Notes: generated by a model from the letters alone, not told the origin. A stretch of DNA of 59,580 nt from an uncultured Prevotella sp. (GCA_944320355.1 CALUHC010000040.1:1-59580), one strand, 5' to 3'; shown: positions 7,522 to 18,690, counted from the stretch's first letter. Numbers and translations are program-made.

Positions 7522-10500
7522 ATGGCAAAAAAGAGATTACTCATCACTTTCGCACTCGCCTCGGCCCTTGGGGCGGGCGGAGGTCTGCAGGCCAAGCAGG
7601 CCTGGGATTTGACCTCGTTCAGCGAGACCACCATGCTCGGAGTCATGGGCAGCTGGAACACTATTTCTTATGGCTATCAAGCTAACATCGGCAGCGACTC
7701 GCTGTTGTATTATCAGGATCCTGAAAGCGGCAGCAATGTCGTGATACCGGAGACCAGCGGCTTGTTACTGTATAATTACAGTTCGGCCTATTGGGGCTTG
7801 AGCTTGACCGAAGGCGACTCTTATCTTTGGGTGTATAATCCGTATGGCTCTACACTTGGGGCCTCTCCACGCATGATTGTTAAGAATGTGAGTGCCAATG
7901 CTTTGATAACCATTGTTACTGAGGTGGGGTCGGTTCGGAACAATAATGATGATGTGGCCATTATGGCTGTTGACACTAACCTTGTGCGTCGTGTAGAAGG
8001 TTCTGTCAACTCAGAGGTGGGAGAGCGCGTCACCAATGTGTTCCAAGTAAAATCAGATGTCGGCGATTCCATAACGGTTGACTTTTATCAGCCCGGAGGT
8101 GGATTGCTGAAGGTATATTCCGTTTCAGCTTCCGACATGACGCTGGCCGAGGACGTGAAGGAGGTGCTCGACCGCGCCGTGGCCTCGGCCACGAGCTATT
8201 GCGACACGCTGACCTTGGCCGGACTTAACGGAATACAAGATCAGCTTCTCGCGCAGATCAATGCAGCTAATGCTGCCGATCCGACATCGGCGGAAGCCAT
8301 GAATGCCGCAATAACCACTCTCAATGCCGCCTTGGCGCAGGCCGAGACAGCCTACGATCAGAGCAAGGCGTTCGCCGCTCTCATAGAGCAGTGCCGCGGC
8401 ATGGTGGCCGAGCGTCCGTCTGACGATCTCAGCGCGGCCATCACCGACGCAGAGGCAATATATAATAATGTGGCAGAAGCCACTGCCGAGACCATCGCCA
8501 ACGCTTACACCACGCTGCGCACGGCAAAGAACGTATATATCGCCATGGGCGTTGACTTGGATAATCTGAGCTTCTCGTCACAGAGTGGGAACTATTACTA
8601 TGACCCCGGTAATGGGGTTGCGTATAGGAGTGGGTATTCTCAGTACACTACCGTTGATGGTGTAATGTCTGTTTTGGAGACTTCTACAGATGCGGTCATC
8701 CCAGAAACTGTCACAATCGGTGGAAAGGAATATGTTGTTATCGGCTTCGGGCGATATGGAGGAACGTCTTCTTATTCTCTTTTCTCTTATCCGGAGAGGG
8801 TGAACTCCGTCATGTTGCCGGCAACATTGCGAATTATAGGCAGCAATGCTTTTCAGGGTTGTACAAATCTGAAAGCCATAGATATCCCCGGCAATGTTTC
8901 AATAATAGGCGACCGTGCTTTTCAAAATTGTAGTGCATTGGACAGCATAGCACTTCCTGCCGTGTTGGATTCTTTGGGAACATACGCATTCTATGATTGC
9001 GATGCTCTTAAAGAGATTGTCATTCCAGAGGGAGTGAAGAACATCGGTGCTAACGCGTTCCAGAACTGTAACAAGTTGGAGAGCGTGGCATTGCCAGACG
9101 GCATTAGGTCTATTGGTGGCAATGCTTTTAATAGGTGCTCGGCTTTGACAGACATACAACTGCCGGATTCTTTGCTTTCCATAGGGGCTTATGCTTTTCA
9201 ATATTGTTCATCACTGAAGGAACTGACGCTTCCGGCAAAGCTTTCTTCGATAGGAGACTTTGCTTTTCAGGATATGACATTGAGCAAGCTCACTTCACTT
9301 GCCGCAGTGCCGCCGACGCTTGGCAGTTCTCCGTTCCAGGACCTTTATACCGTCTATGTGTCGGCAGGCAGCGGCGCAGCCTATCGTGCTGCTGATATTT
9401 GGAAGGACTATATCATCATCGACGGCGATGGCGTTGCGCTCAACATCGATGTTGACGTTCCCGGAAACCTTGGCCGCAAGGTTCTTGCAGAGACGGAAAA
9501 CATGGAGGACGTGAACTACCTCACCATCACCGGCTCGCTGAACAGCGACGACATATATGACATACAGAATCGCCTGACCAACCTCATAGAGATAGACCTC
9601 AGCGGCATAGACATGACCTCCATGCCGTCGCAGATGTTCTACCAGCGCAGTGCGTTGCAGAAGATAGTTCTGCCCGCAGGCCTGCAGAGCATCGGCAGCA
9701 ACGCCATGTACCAGTGCTACAGCCTGAAGGCGATAGAGCTGCCGGCCACGCTGACGCAGATAGACGACAATGCTTTCCGCTATTGCTCGGCTCTTGAGAG
9801 TGTGGTCGTTCCAGAGGGAGTTGCATCGATTGGGCAGTATGCCTTTGCCAACTGCGCTGCGCTGAAGTCGGTGAGCCTGCCTTCCACGCTGCCGTCTTTG
9901 CCAAGCTATGCTTTCTATAATGACAGCCGACTCGAAAACGTAAGCATGGCTGTAGGAACGGCTTCCATAGGTTCGAATGCTTTTAGCGGTGCTTCGAGCT
10001 TGGCCTATATTGTGTTGCCGTCAACGCTTCAGATAATTGATAACGGTGCTTTCAGCAATACGGCCATCAAGCAGATCACTCTGCCCGCAACGGTTACTTA
10101 CTGCGGCAGTACGGCTTTCTCAGACAGCACGAAAGACATTACCTGCCTTGCCATGCTGCCACCTACATTGTCAAATAACAGCCATCCTATTGATACTTAT
10201 ACAGAAGAGTTGGAGGGTTACACGCTCCGTGTGCCAAACATTTCGCTTGTTGACTATAAGCTGACCCAAGGCTGGGATGCCTTTGATATTGTTGGCATCA
10301 ACTCCTTGCCGGACGACATCATCGTGCATACCGACTATACGCTCAACCTGCCCGACACCACCATGCTTGTTTATGACAAGGACAGCGTGCTCGTGCAGTA
10401 CAAGCCGAATGTCTTTATGCATTGGGATATTAACAACAGTGCAAAGTATGCCGCGCTGACCGTGAACGGCAGTCAGACATTCTCGATGGGGGAGTTCGAA

Positions 10501-11844
10501 ATGACTTTCAATCCCTACAATGCGGGGAGCAGCTCTACATCCTCTACCCGCAACTATTACAACAGTCTGATCAGCAACGCGCCCATGCGTGCCGATACTG
10601 TTTATTCCAATCTGTACTTACGCGTCAACCGCTGGAACTTCGTTACGTTCCCGTATGATGTCAAGGTGTCTGACCTTATGATATACGACCCTGACGTCAA
10701 CCTTGTCATCCGCAAGTATGACGGTGCGGCTCGCGCCGCCGGCGAGAGCGGCTCTACTTGGGTTGACATGGAGATGGACAGCGTGCTCCATGCCGGTGAG
10801 GGTTACATCTGGCAGGCATATACGCCTAACGATGATTATGCTCGGTTCTACGTTCCTGCCGCCAACAATGCCAACAAGAACCTCATCTTTGCCAGCGAGC
10901 GGCGCACGGTGGCTCTTGAGGAGCACGTAGCCGAGTTCAGCCACAACCGTAGCTGGAACCTCGTGGGCAATCCCTTCCCCTGCTATTACGACACGCGCTA
11001 CATGGAGTTCACCGCTCCGTTCACCGTATGGGATATCAGCAACCAGACATACGAGGCCTATTCGCCTGTTGACGACGAGTACATATTGCGTCCGGGCGAG
11101 GCGTTCTTCGTTCAGCGGCCCGTTGACATGGAGGCAATAGCGTTCCCGACGGAGGGCCGCCAGACTGACATGACCGTGCGCACCATGAACAACGCCAAGA
11201 TGCTTGCGCCGATGCAGGGCAGCCGCGAGGTGTTCAACCTCTACCTCTCTGACGGCGAGCGCACCGACCGTACGCGCTTCGTGATCAACGACGCTGCCGC
11301 CCGCGCCTACGACATGACCACCGACGCAGGCAAGTTTGAGAGCACGGACAAGACCATGGCCCAGCTCTACACCATAGAGGGCGGGGTGAACATGGCCATC
11401 AACGAGCGGCCCATGGCCGACGGCGTGGTGAGGCTCGGCGCTTACTTCGGCAAGACGGGCAGCTATTCCATCTCGCTCGACACGCGTGCTGCCACGGGCG
11501 TTACGCTCATAGACCACCTGACGGGCAAAACAGCCGACCTGACCATGGGCGAGTATCTGTTTGAGGCCGAGGCAGGCAGGGCCGACGACCGTTTCGAGAT
11601 AAGGCTGGCCAATGGGGCAACGGGCATCGACGGAGTGAACTCTGCCGCCGGAGCCGCCACCGTGACCACCGCCGCCGGAACGATAATTGTAGAGGCCGCT
11701 GCGGGTGCCGACATCGCGGTTTACACCGCCGACGGCAAGACCGTGGCAACGACGCAGGCCGCTTCGGCCACATTCAGCGTTGCGCCGGGTCTCTATATCG
11801 TGGCCGTGGGCAGCGATCGCTATAAGGTAACAGTAAACAAATAA
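7522..11844 (+). CDS. BspA-like leucine-rich repeat surface protein
   Basis: 1440 aa. The signal peptide ends near GGLQAKQ. Residues about 215-345 are Ala-rich and helical (ATSYCDTLTLAGLNG; two FIVAR-like helical modules). Two blocks of BspA/TpLRR-type repeats follow, about 423-585 and 687-870, with the recurring pattern ...LPxxLxxIGxxAFxxCxxL. A beta-rich region (990-1360) contains NRWNFVTFPYDV and SWNLVGNPFP, typical of large Bacteroidetes surface proteins. The last 70 residues (ADIAVYTADGKTV... GLYIVAVGSDRYKVTV) resemble a type IX secretion sorting domain. The family is known from adhesins such as BspA. The first LRR block is visibly more AT-rich than its flanks. It is first of four surface genes and 12 bp before the next. 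Confidence 0.88.
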   Translation: MAKKRLLITFALASALGAGGGLQAKQAWDLTSFSETTMLGVMGSWNTISYGYQANIGSDSLLYYQDPESGSNVVIPETSGLLLYNYSSAYWGLSLTEGDSYLWVYNPYGSTLGASPRMIVKNVSANALITIVTEVGSVRNNNDDVAIMAVDTNLVRRVEGSVNSEVGERVTNVFQVKSDVGDSITVDFYQPGGGLLKVYSVSASDMTLAEDVKEVLDRAVASATSYCDTLTLAGLNGIQDQLLAQINAANAADPTSAEAMNAAITTLNAALAQAETAYDQSKAFAALIEQCRGMVAERPSDDLSAAITDAEAIYNNVAEATAETIANAYTTLRTAKNVYIAMGVDLDNLSFSSQSGNYYYDPGNGVAYRSGYSQYTTVDGVMSVLETSTDAVIPETVTIGGKEYVVIGFGRYGGTSSYSLFSYPERVNSVMLPATLRIIGSNAFQGCTNLKAIDIPGNVSIIGDRAFQNCSALDSIALPAVLDSLGTYAFYDCDALKEIVIPEGVKNIGANAFQNCNKLESVALPDGIRSIGGNAFNRCSALTDIQLPDSLLSIGAYAFQYCSSLKELTLPAKLSSIGDFAFQDMTLSKLTSLAAVPPTLGSSPFQDLYTVYVSAGSGAAYRAADIWKDYIIIDGDGVALNIDVDVPGNLGRKVLAETENMEDVNYLTITGSLNSDDIYDIQNRLTNLIEIDLSGIDMTSMPSQMFYQRSALQKIVLPAGLQSIGSNAMYQCYSLKAIELPATLTQIDDNAFRYCSALESVVVPEGVASIGQYAFANCAALKSVSLPSTLPSLPSYAFYNDSRLENVSMAVGTASIGSNAFSGASSLAYIVLPSTLQIIDNGAFSNTAIKQITLPATVTYCGSTAFSDSTKDITCLAMLPPTLSNNSHPIDTYTEELEGYTLRVPNISLVDYKLTQGWDAFDIVGINSLPDDIIVHTDYTLNLPDTTMLVYDKDSVLVQYKPNVFMHWDINNSAKYAALTVNGSQTFSMGEFEMTFNPYNAGSSSTSSTRNYYNSLISNAPMRADTVYSNLYLRVNRWNFVTFPYDVKVSDLMIYDPDVNLVIRKYDGAARAAGESGSTWVDMEMDSVLHAGEGYIWQAYTPNDDYARFYVPAANNANKNLIFASERRTVALEEHVAEFSHNRSWNLVGNPFPCYYDTRYMEFTAPFTVWDISNQTYEAYSPVDDEYILRPGEAFFVQRPVDMEAIAFPTEGRQTDMTVRTMNNAKMLAPMQGSREVFNLYLSDGERTDRTRFVINDAAARAYDMTTDAGKFESTDKTMAQLYTIEGGVNMAINERPMADGVVRLGAYFGKTGSYSISLDTRAATGVTLIDHLTGKTADLTMGEYLFEAEAGRADDRFEIRLANGATGIDGVNSAAGAATVTTAAGTIIVEAAAGADIAVYTADGKTVATTQAASATFSVAPGLYIVAVGSDRYKVTVNK

Positions 11845-11856
11845 AACAGAAGGAAA

Positions 11857-14800
11857 ATGAAGATCAAACATATAATAAGTTTAAGCCTTTTGTGGACGTG
11901 CCAGCTTGCCCTTTTCGGGCAAGCCCGGCTCGGGGCCGGCGGGGATTTCAACCCCGCCAACCCCGGCGACCCGCAGGCCCCCGTGCTGAAGCATGAGCTT
12001 AGGCTCGCGGCCTATCCGGCGGGCAGCGGAACGTTCAATGTGAGCGAGAGTCAGCGCGTATCAGAGGGCGACAGCGTGAGGCTCTATGCCTATCCCAATA
12101 CGGGCTTCGTGTTCAGGGGCTGGATGCAGGGCGACTCGGTGCTCTCTGCCACCTCGCCTTATTCTTACAGGATGGGCACGGCCGATGCCACAGTTACTGC
12201 CGTGTTCGCCTATTCGCCCACCAATCCTGCCAACCCCGGGCGCAACCACTGGGATGCCTCCACTGGCAACCTGATCGTGGACGACTTCACCCCGGGTCGC
12301 CTCTCGTCGGCCATCAGTGAGGCCTTGGGCAACGATGATGAGTCTCAGATAACCCAGCTCATTATCTCCGGCGAGCTGCAGTCGTACGACTACGGCTTCA
12401 CCGACTACTACTCTTGCACGCTCATAGACCTCAGCCGCACTTACGGCTGGTCGTCCATACCGTCATACAGCTTCTACAATGACTCGTTGCTGGCGTCGGT
12501 CATCCTGCCTCCCACCACGGAGCGCGTGGAGTATTACGCTTTCAACAGTTGCGAGTCGTTGACCGACATCACGTGCTATGCGCTCGTGCCGCCTGTCGTA
12601 GAGGAGTATGCCTTCTCCGACATCGCCGAGGGAGCTGTGCTCCATGTGCCGGCTGCGGCCATTCCGCTCTACGCCGAGGCCGACGGGTGGAAGGACTTCA
12701 CCATCCTGCCCCTGCAGGACGAGGTGCGCAACCTTGAGGTGAGCCTGCCCGCCGACGCTGCCGATGGCCGTTACAGGGACATGACGCTCGAACTGCTGAA
12801 CGCCGAGACGGGTCAGCGCCAGCGTTATGTAATATCAGACCGCGTGGTTTACACGTTCAACAGCCTGATGAAGAACAGCACGTTCAACGTCTATGTGCGC
12901 AACCAGGCCGGCACAGAGCTTGGCCGTATAGAGGGCGTGGCCGTGGGCGAAGACGACGTGCAGGTGGCTTTCGCCTCGCTGTTGCAGCCCCGCGATGTCA
13001 GCCTGAGCCTGCTCACACCCGACGGGGTTGACGTTACGGCACAGTCCACTGTGACGTGGCTCGACTCCGCAGGCACCTATCTTAAGCAGGGCGCGCTCCT
13101 CGCCGGGCAGCTCGGCGGCACCCGCCTTGCCTATCGTGTGACTCTGCCGCAGGTGCTCGCCATGCAGTATGTGCAGCCAGCCGAGGCTGCCTATACCGTG
13201 GCCGATGGCGACAACAACATTGTCTGCACGCTCGCCCCGATAGGCGAGAGGGCCATAAGCGGGTCGGTTAAGGATGCAGCTACGGGGCAGCCCATATCTG
13301 GTGCCGTGGTCTCTGTCTCGCAGATGCTCAACGGCAGATACTCCAAGGCTTTCAATGTGAGGACCGACGCTGCGGGCGCGTTCACCCAGACAGTGTTCGA
13401 TGCTCCCACGTCTATCACGGCTTCGGCCTCCGACTACGTTTCGCTGACGGTCGATTCGGTGGCCTTTGGCGAGGGCGGCTCCGTGGGCGAGCTGGCCTTG
13501 AGGCCCATAACGGGTGTCACCGTGACCACCACGCTGACCTACACAGGCAGCGTGGCCGAGGGCGAGACGGCCGAGACGCAGGACTTCTATGCCGACTATG
13601 CCAACGTGACGTACAGTATATATAATGTGACTCAGGGCAAGGCCGTGACGCAGTTCAACGTGCAGTACCCGCAGATAGTGCTCCTGGAGGAGGCTGCCGT
13701 GGGTGACGTGCTCCGCATAACGGCATCGAGCAAGACCTCAGCCTTCGTTCCCGTAGTGGCCGAAGCCATGATAGACGAGGCCAACCGCGCCGCTGCCACT
13801 TTCCCCATCGTGGAGCTTGGCGGCATCAGGGCCTCGTTCACCTCTACCGACAACTCGGCTGTGGTGGGCCTGCTCTACGGTGGCAACGGCCAGCTCATCA
13901 AGAAGTACAGCTACAGCGACGCTCAGCTGAGCATCACTCAGCTGGCCGACGGCAGCTATACCCTGGTGACCATGGCCAACAGCTCGCTGTTCAACTCTAT
14001 CCTCAACCTCTCTGAGTTTGCTGCCTCGGGTCTCACCGAGGGCAGCGACTATGTGCAGAACGCAGTCGAGGTGAAGAGCGGAGCCATTGCCGTGGTGAGC
14101 AACGAGATGATTCCCGCGCTCGATGAGAGCAAGCTCTACTACACCGGCGACAACACGTCGTTCACCGTAAACAAGACCTCCATCGTGGCCGGCAACTACC
14201 TTACGCTGAAGGGCCGCATCAACTTCAAGTCCGAATATGCCTCTTCTGTGGGCGATGTCAGCATGGTGGTTGACCTGCCCGAGTCGTGCTCGTTTGTAGA
14301 GAACTCCGTAATGGTGGGCACCAAGGTTTCGGGTTATACTATTGAAGGCAATAGGTTGACGATTCCGATAGATGACATTTCAAAGGATATTAAATTCTGT
14401 GTGATACCACGGGTAAGTGGAAGCTTTTACATTAGTGGAGCCGCATCGTTTACCATTGATGGAAATAAAGTGCATCAACCAATAGGTGACTCCCAGTTTA
14501 CGGTAGAGGAAATGTCTTTAACGGTACCAGAAACAGTTTGTTTGCCGCGGGCTTTTGTGACAGGTGTAGCTGTAGGGAATTCAGATGTTGAGATTTATGA
14601 TAATGGAGTGTTGGTTGGGAAAACAAAGGCACTGGCCAATGGTGTTTGGGCGACAGTGTGCGAACTTGATTTTCCTTACACGTTAACAACCCATAGGATA
14701 AATGCTAAATTTAAGACACCTGATGGTTTAAATCTTGAGTCGGAAACAAAAGACTGTTTCTATGATAAATCTGCGATAGTACTATCGGATGTAACGATGA

Positions 14801-17800
14801 TGACTTCAGATGAAGAAATAGTATTTGACTTCATCAATGGTGAGGTTAGCAGCTCATCATATACTTATGATTCCTCAAACTTTACTTTCTTGATAAATTT
14901 CACTAATAATGATACTGCGTATGTCAGCAATGTGAAGTTGTATGTAAATACTATGGATGGAGGTGTTGTAAGACTTTATCCTGTTTATAATAAGAAGAAA
15001 GACGTTTGGGTTGCATCTTCAACATTTGTCTCAGGTCCAGTGAATGTAAGTGTCACGTTTAACAATAAGGCCAAAGCAGAGATTGATAATACGATTTTAG
15101 ACGATTGTAATGAGGATATTGTTCAAACTTTGTCTGAAAATGCAGAGATAGAGGAAAAAGCAAATTCTTTTATGCAAGGTATTGATGCGGAGTTGGCAAA
15201 AGATATTCCTAATTACGAAACCGTTTCAGCATTGAATGATAGCATAAATGCCATTTATGGGCAAACAGCTATTGATGTGCATTTTGCTGATAGTATATAC
15301 AATGAGATAACTGCATTGATCAATGTTGAACATCCAGAGACGGATGAAGAGTATGTTAGTTTGGTGGATGATTATATTGAGAGTCTTATTCCTGAAGGTA
15401 TGCCAACACCAGAAGAGCAGATTACCGCATTAGATGAATTGCCATCAATAATGCCTGTACAAGCGACAGGAGGGTATCAGACACCGAAATTTTCGTATGT
15501 TAAGGGTGCTGGTCATCAAACAGCTAATGATGCTTATCTATTGTCCGATGCATGGGAAATAGAAGGGTTTGGTGGTGAGAATCCATCAACAAATAGCTTG
15601 ACTCTTAGTAATGCAGAGACAGGGGATAAGGTCATTGTTGATTGGGGTAGCCAGTTGCCTAATGCAGGAACGTCAACAGATGAACTGAGAACTTTTGAAG
15701 AATGTGGAATAGATTACTTAAACAACCTTATGTTTGTAAATGATTTACAAACTATAGGGCTTGAAGAAGTAATAAAGTATGACCTTAGAATGCGTAATGT
15801 ATATAGTAAGTTATGGCAGGATTGGTTGCGTAATGGTCGAAGTGCTGCTATTGCCACTTATTGGAAAGAAAAGTCTTTAGCTCATTTGGATGCATCTAGT
15901 CGGTCTGCAAATATATTGGCTGCGACAAAAAGAATTCAAGGCTTTAATAATGGTTTTCAAAATCTGCTCATTGCGGGTCACATAGGAGAAAATTGGTTAG
16001 GTTGTCGAGATTGGGATGATGTAATTGATAAAGCTCAAGAATTATGTGATGAAGACGAGGCAAAAAAAATAGCAGGAATAGCGGAGGCTTTAAAAAAGGA
16101 GTACGGATTAAATTCAATATGGAATGTCGTTGGAGAAGTCGGCTTACAGGCTATTGGTGTCGGTGCAGGATTGGCTTCGTGGGCGACTGGAGGTACTTCT
16201 TTGGCAATTACCGTTGCATGTTTTGCTGTTGGAAATAAATTGGGCTCAATACGTAATGAATTTATGAAAGAAAACGAAGAGCTGATGCTTGATGTCCAAA
16301 GAATGATTATGGACAGTAATAAGTGTGATGCAGACTCTTCTGATTTTGATAATGACATACCGATTCCTATTCCACCATTGCACCCGCTAATTCCGAAGAT
16401 TGATCCAGCAGGTTACGTCTATGAGGCTGTGTCGAGCAACCGATTGGAAGGTGTGACGGCGACGTGCTATTACAAGGAAACGGTTGAGGATATGTACGGC
16501 GACCTGCACGAGAACGTTGTGTTGTGGGATGCCGCGGAATATGCTCAGGAGAACCCGTTGTTCACCGACGAGAACGGTATGTACCGCTGGGATGTGCCGC
16601 AAGGATTGTGGCAGGTTAAGTTCGAGAAAGATGGATATCAGACCACTTACAGTGAGTGGCTGCCCGTGCCTCCTCCACAGCTTGAGGTCAACATCGCCAT
16701 GGTGCAGAACCGCCAGCCCGAGGTCAAGGCCGCCCGCGCTTACGAAAGCGGCATAGAGGTTGAGTTCGACAAGTACATGCAGCCCGAGACGATGACCACC
16801 GACAATATCTTTGCCACCGTAGGCGGCGAGAAGGTGGAGGGCAGCATCACGCTGATGAACGCCGAGAACGCCTACGAAGGCGAGGGCGAGAGCTATGTGT
16901 CAAAGGTGCGCTTCGTTCCTGCCACACCGTTCCTCTCTACCGATGAGGTGGTGCTCAGCGTGAGCCGCAAGGTGAAGAGCTATGCCGGCATCCAGATGGA
17001 GAGCGACTACTCGCAGGCCTTCGACATAGAGAAGGAGGTGACGAGCATCGTTTCCGACTCTATAATAAAGGTGGCCTACAACGGCGAGAAGACCATCCGT
17101 GTGAGCGCATTGCCTTACGATGCTGCCATAGGGCGCAAGCTCGTGGTGTGCTCGTCGTCGCCAATGATAGCCTCTGTGTCTGCCGACACGCTGACGCTCA
17201 ACGAGAACGGACAGGCCGAGCTTACCCTTGGCGGCGAGCTGCCCGGCGCAGCCGTGGTCACGTTTGCCCTCCAGGGGGCCGACCTCACAGGCAGTTCAAG
17301 CGTGCAGGTGGTTGACGAGTCGCAGCTCTATACCGCCGCTCCCGTGGCTTCGCGCGCTTCAGGCTCTGCCGTTTATCGCAACACGGGGATAGAGCTGAGC
17401 AGCGAGACTGCCGACGCGGTGATATACTACACCACCGACGGGTCGTGTCCGTGCGACGAGGCCACGCGCCTTGTCTATGACGGCCCGATAGCCGTGACCG
17501 CCGACATGACCATCAAGGCCATGGCCGTAGGCCCGGGCATGGACGAGAGCGAAGTGGCTGAGTTCAGCTATACCATCAAGGCCACAACGCTCGGCCTTGA
17601 CCTCAACGAGGGGTGGACGTGGGTTTCTCACGACCTTGAGGCACCCGTTGCCGCCACCGAGCTGAGCGAGAACGCGCTGCGCATAGTGAGCCAAACGGCC
17701 GAACTCGTGAACGACCCTGTCTATGGACTCACCGGCAACTTGACTGAACTCGTTCCCGAACAAGCATATAAGGTGCAGGCGAGCGCGGCCACCAGCCATA

Positions 17801-18690
17801 CCCTCAGCGGCTACGAGCACAACGGCGCACTGCCCATAGAGCTCAAGGCCGGCTGGAACTGGATTGGCTATCCCGTGAGCCAGGCCATGACGCTCGACGA
17901 GGCACTGGCCAACATGGCCCCTGACGAGGAAGACTACATAGCCGGACAGGAAGGCTTCGCGCAGTTTGCCGATGGCCAGTGGACCGGAACTCTGCAGACG
18001 CTCACTCCCGGTGCGGGCTATATGTACCACTCGCAGGCCGACAAGCAGCTGGTTTACAACACGGCCATCGTGTCGCGCGCCCAGGCTCTCTACGGCAAGG
18101 GCTTGCAGATGCGCGCCCCGTGGGCTGTTGACAAGTACCGCTATCCCAACGTGATGTGCCTCGTGGCCGATGTGTTTGTTGACGGAATGAAGGCCGACGC
18201 GGGCGAATACTCCGTCGGAGCGTTCTGCGGAACGGAGTGCCGCGGCATAGGCACCTACGTTGACGGCAAGCTGATGATGAACATCTATGGCGAGGGCGGC
18301 GAGAAGATAACCTTCATGGCTGTTGACAACGCCACCGAGCAGGCCTATACCATCAGCGAGAGCGAGCTGTTTGCCGAGACGCTGCTGGGCAGCATCCGCC
18401 TGCCATACCGCCTGAACATTGGCGACGTGGCCAACGGCATCAACACGGCCGAGACCGGCATCAGCGTTTGGCCGGCTGTGGTCAGCGACCGCCTCTACGT
18501 GGAGTGCAGCCGCGAGACCGTTGACAAGGTCATCATCACCGACCTTGGCGGAGCCACGCGCCTTGTGGCGGCCGATGTGGTCAGCGGCGGTGCAGTCAAC
18601 GTGTCGGCCCTCAACGAGGGAGTCTATGTTGTCACCGTGCGCAGCGGCAGCGATGTGTTCTATAAGAAAATAGTGAAATCGGGAAAATGA
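11857..18690 (+). CDS. Giant mosaic surface protein with T9SS-type tail
   Basis: 2277 aa with a signal peptide (ending LALFGQA). In order: an InlB-B-like repeat (45-110, FNVSESQRVSEGDSVRLYAY); one degenerate LRR stretch (150-250); a carboxypeptidase-regulatory-like beta domain (467-535, GSVKDAATGQPISGAVVSV); an AT-rich unknown region (about 828-1524) with a Gly-rich hydrophobic stretch near 1428-1463 (IGVGAGLASWATGG); a second regulatory-like beta domain (1519-1615); a chitobiase C-terminal-like domain (about 1840-1910, YYTTDGSCPCDE); a domain with AFCGTECRG shared with the next gene; and a C-terminal sorting domain (ISVWPAVVSDRLYVE... VYVVTVRSGSDVFYKKIVKSG). The function is unknown; adhesion or glycan contact is plausible. 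The sharp base-composition change inside the frame suggests domain acquisition. Confidence 0.85.
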   Translation: MKIKHIISLSLLWTCQLALFGQARLGAGGDFNPANPGDPQAPVLKHELRLAAYPAGSGTFNVSESQRVSEGDSVRLYAYPNTGFVFRGWMQGDSVLSATSPYSYRMGTADATVTAVFAYSPTNPANPGRNHWDASTGNLIVDDFTPGRLSSAISEALGNDDESQITQLIISGELQSYDYGFTDYYSCTLIDLSRTYGWSSIPSYSFYNDSLLASVILPPTTERVEYYAFNSCESLTDITCYALVPPVVEEYAFSDIAEGAVLHVPAAAIPLYAEADGWKDFTILPLQDEVRNLEVSLPADAADGRYRDMTLELLNAETGQRQRYVISDRVVYTFNSLMKNSTFNVYVRNQAGTELGRIEGVAVGEDDVQVAFASLLQPRDVSLSLLTPDGVDVTAQSTVTWLDSAGTYLKQGALLAGQLGGTRLAYRVTLPQVLAMQYVQPAEAAYTVADGDNNIVCTLAPIGERAISGSVKDAATGQPISGAVVSVSQMLNGRYSKAFNVRTDAAGAFTQTVFDAPTSITASASDYVSLTVDSVAFGEGGSVGELALRPITGVTVTTTLTYTGSVAEGETAETQDFYADYANVTYSIYNVTQGKAVTQFNVQYPQIVLLEEAAVGDVLRITASSKTSAFVPVVAEAMIDEANRAAATFPIVELGGIRASFTSTDNSAVVGLLYGGNGQLIKKYSYSDAQLSITQLADGSYTLVTMANSSLFNSILNLSEFAASGLTEGSDYVQNAVEVKSGAIAVVSNEMIPALDESKLYYTGDNTSFTVNKTSIVAGNYLTLKGRINFKSEYASSVGDVSMVVDLPESCSFVENSVMVGTKVSGYTIEGNRLTIPIDDISKDIKFCVIPRVSGSFYISGAASFTIDGNKVHQPIGDSQFTVEEMSLTVPETVCLPRAFVTGVAVGNSDVEIYDNGVLVGKTKALANGVWATVCELDFPYTLTTHRINAKFKTPDGLNLESETKDCFYDKSAIVLSDVTMMTSDEEIVFDFINGEVSSSSYTYDSSNFTFLINFTNNDTAYVSNVKLYVNTMDGGVVRLYPVYNKKKDVWVASSTFVSGPVNVSVTFNNKAKAEIDNTILDDCNEDIVQTLSENAEIEEKANSFMQGIDAELAKDIPNYETVSALNDSINAIYGQTAIDVHFADSIYNEITALINVEHPETDEEYVSLVDDYIESLIPEGMPTPEEQITALDELPSIMPVQATGGYQTPKFSYVKGAGHQTANDAYLLSDAWEIEGFGGENPSTNSLTLSNAETGDKVIVDWGSQLPNAGTSTDELRTFEECGIDYLNNLMFVNDLQTIGLEEVIKYDLRMRNVYSKLWQDWLRNGRSAAIATYWKEKSLAHLDASSRSANILAATKRIQGFNNGFQNLLIAGHIGENWLGCRDWDDVIDKAQELCDEDEAKKIAGIAEALKKEYGLNSIWNVVGEVGLQAIGVGAGLASWATGGTSLAITVACFAVGNKLGSIRNEFMKENEELMLDVQRMIMDSNKCDADSSDFDNDIPIPIPPLHPLIPKIDPAGYVYEAVSSNRLEGVTATCYYKETVEDMYGDLHENVVLWDAAEYAQENPLFTDENGMYRWDVPQGLWQVKFEKDGYQTTYSEWLPVPPPQLEVNIAMVQNRQPEVKAARAYESGIEVEFDKYMQPETMTTDNIFATVGGEKVEGSITLMNAENAYEGEGESYVSKVRFVPATPFLSTDEVVLSVSRKVKSYAGIQMESDYSQAFDIEKEVTSIVSDSIIKVAYNGEKTIRVSALPYDAAIGRKLVVCSSSPMIASVSADTLTLNENGQAELTLGGELPGAAVVTFALQGADLTGSSSVQVVDESQLYTAAPVASRASGSAVYRNTGIELSSETADAVIYYTTDGSCPCDEATRLVYDGPIAVTADMTIKAMAVGPGMDESEVAEFSYTIKATTLGLDLNEGWTWVSHDLEAPVAATELSENALRIVSQTAELVNDPVYGLTGNLTELVPEQAYKVQASAATSHTLSGYEHNGALPIELKAGWNWIGYPVSQAMTLDEALANMAPDEEDYIAGQEGFAQFADGQWTGTLQTLTPGAGYMYHSQADKQLVYNTAIVSRAQALYGKGLQMRAPWAVDKYRYPNVMCLVADVFVDGMKADAGEYSVGAFCGTECRGIGTYVDGKLMMNIYGEGGEKITFMAVDNATEQAYTISESELFAETLLGSIRLPYRLNIGDVANGINTAETGISVWPAVVSDRLYVECSRETVDKVIITDLGGATRLVAADVVSGGAVNVSALNEGVYVVTVRSGSDVFYKKIVKSGK

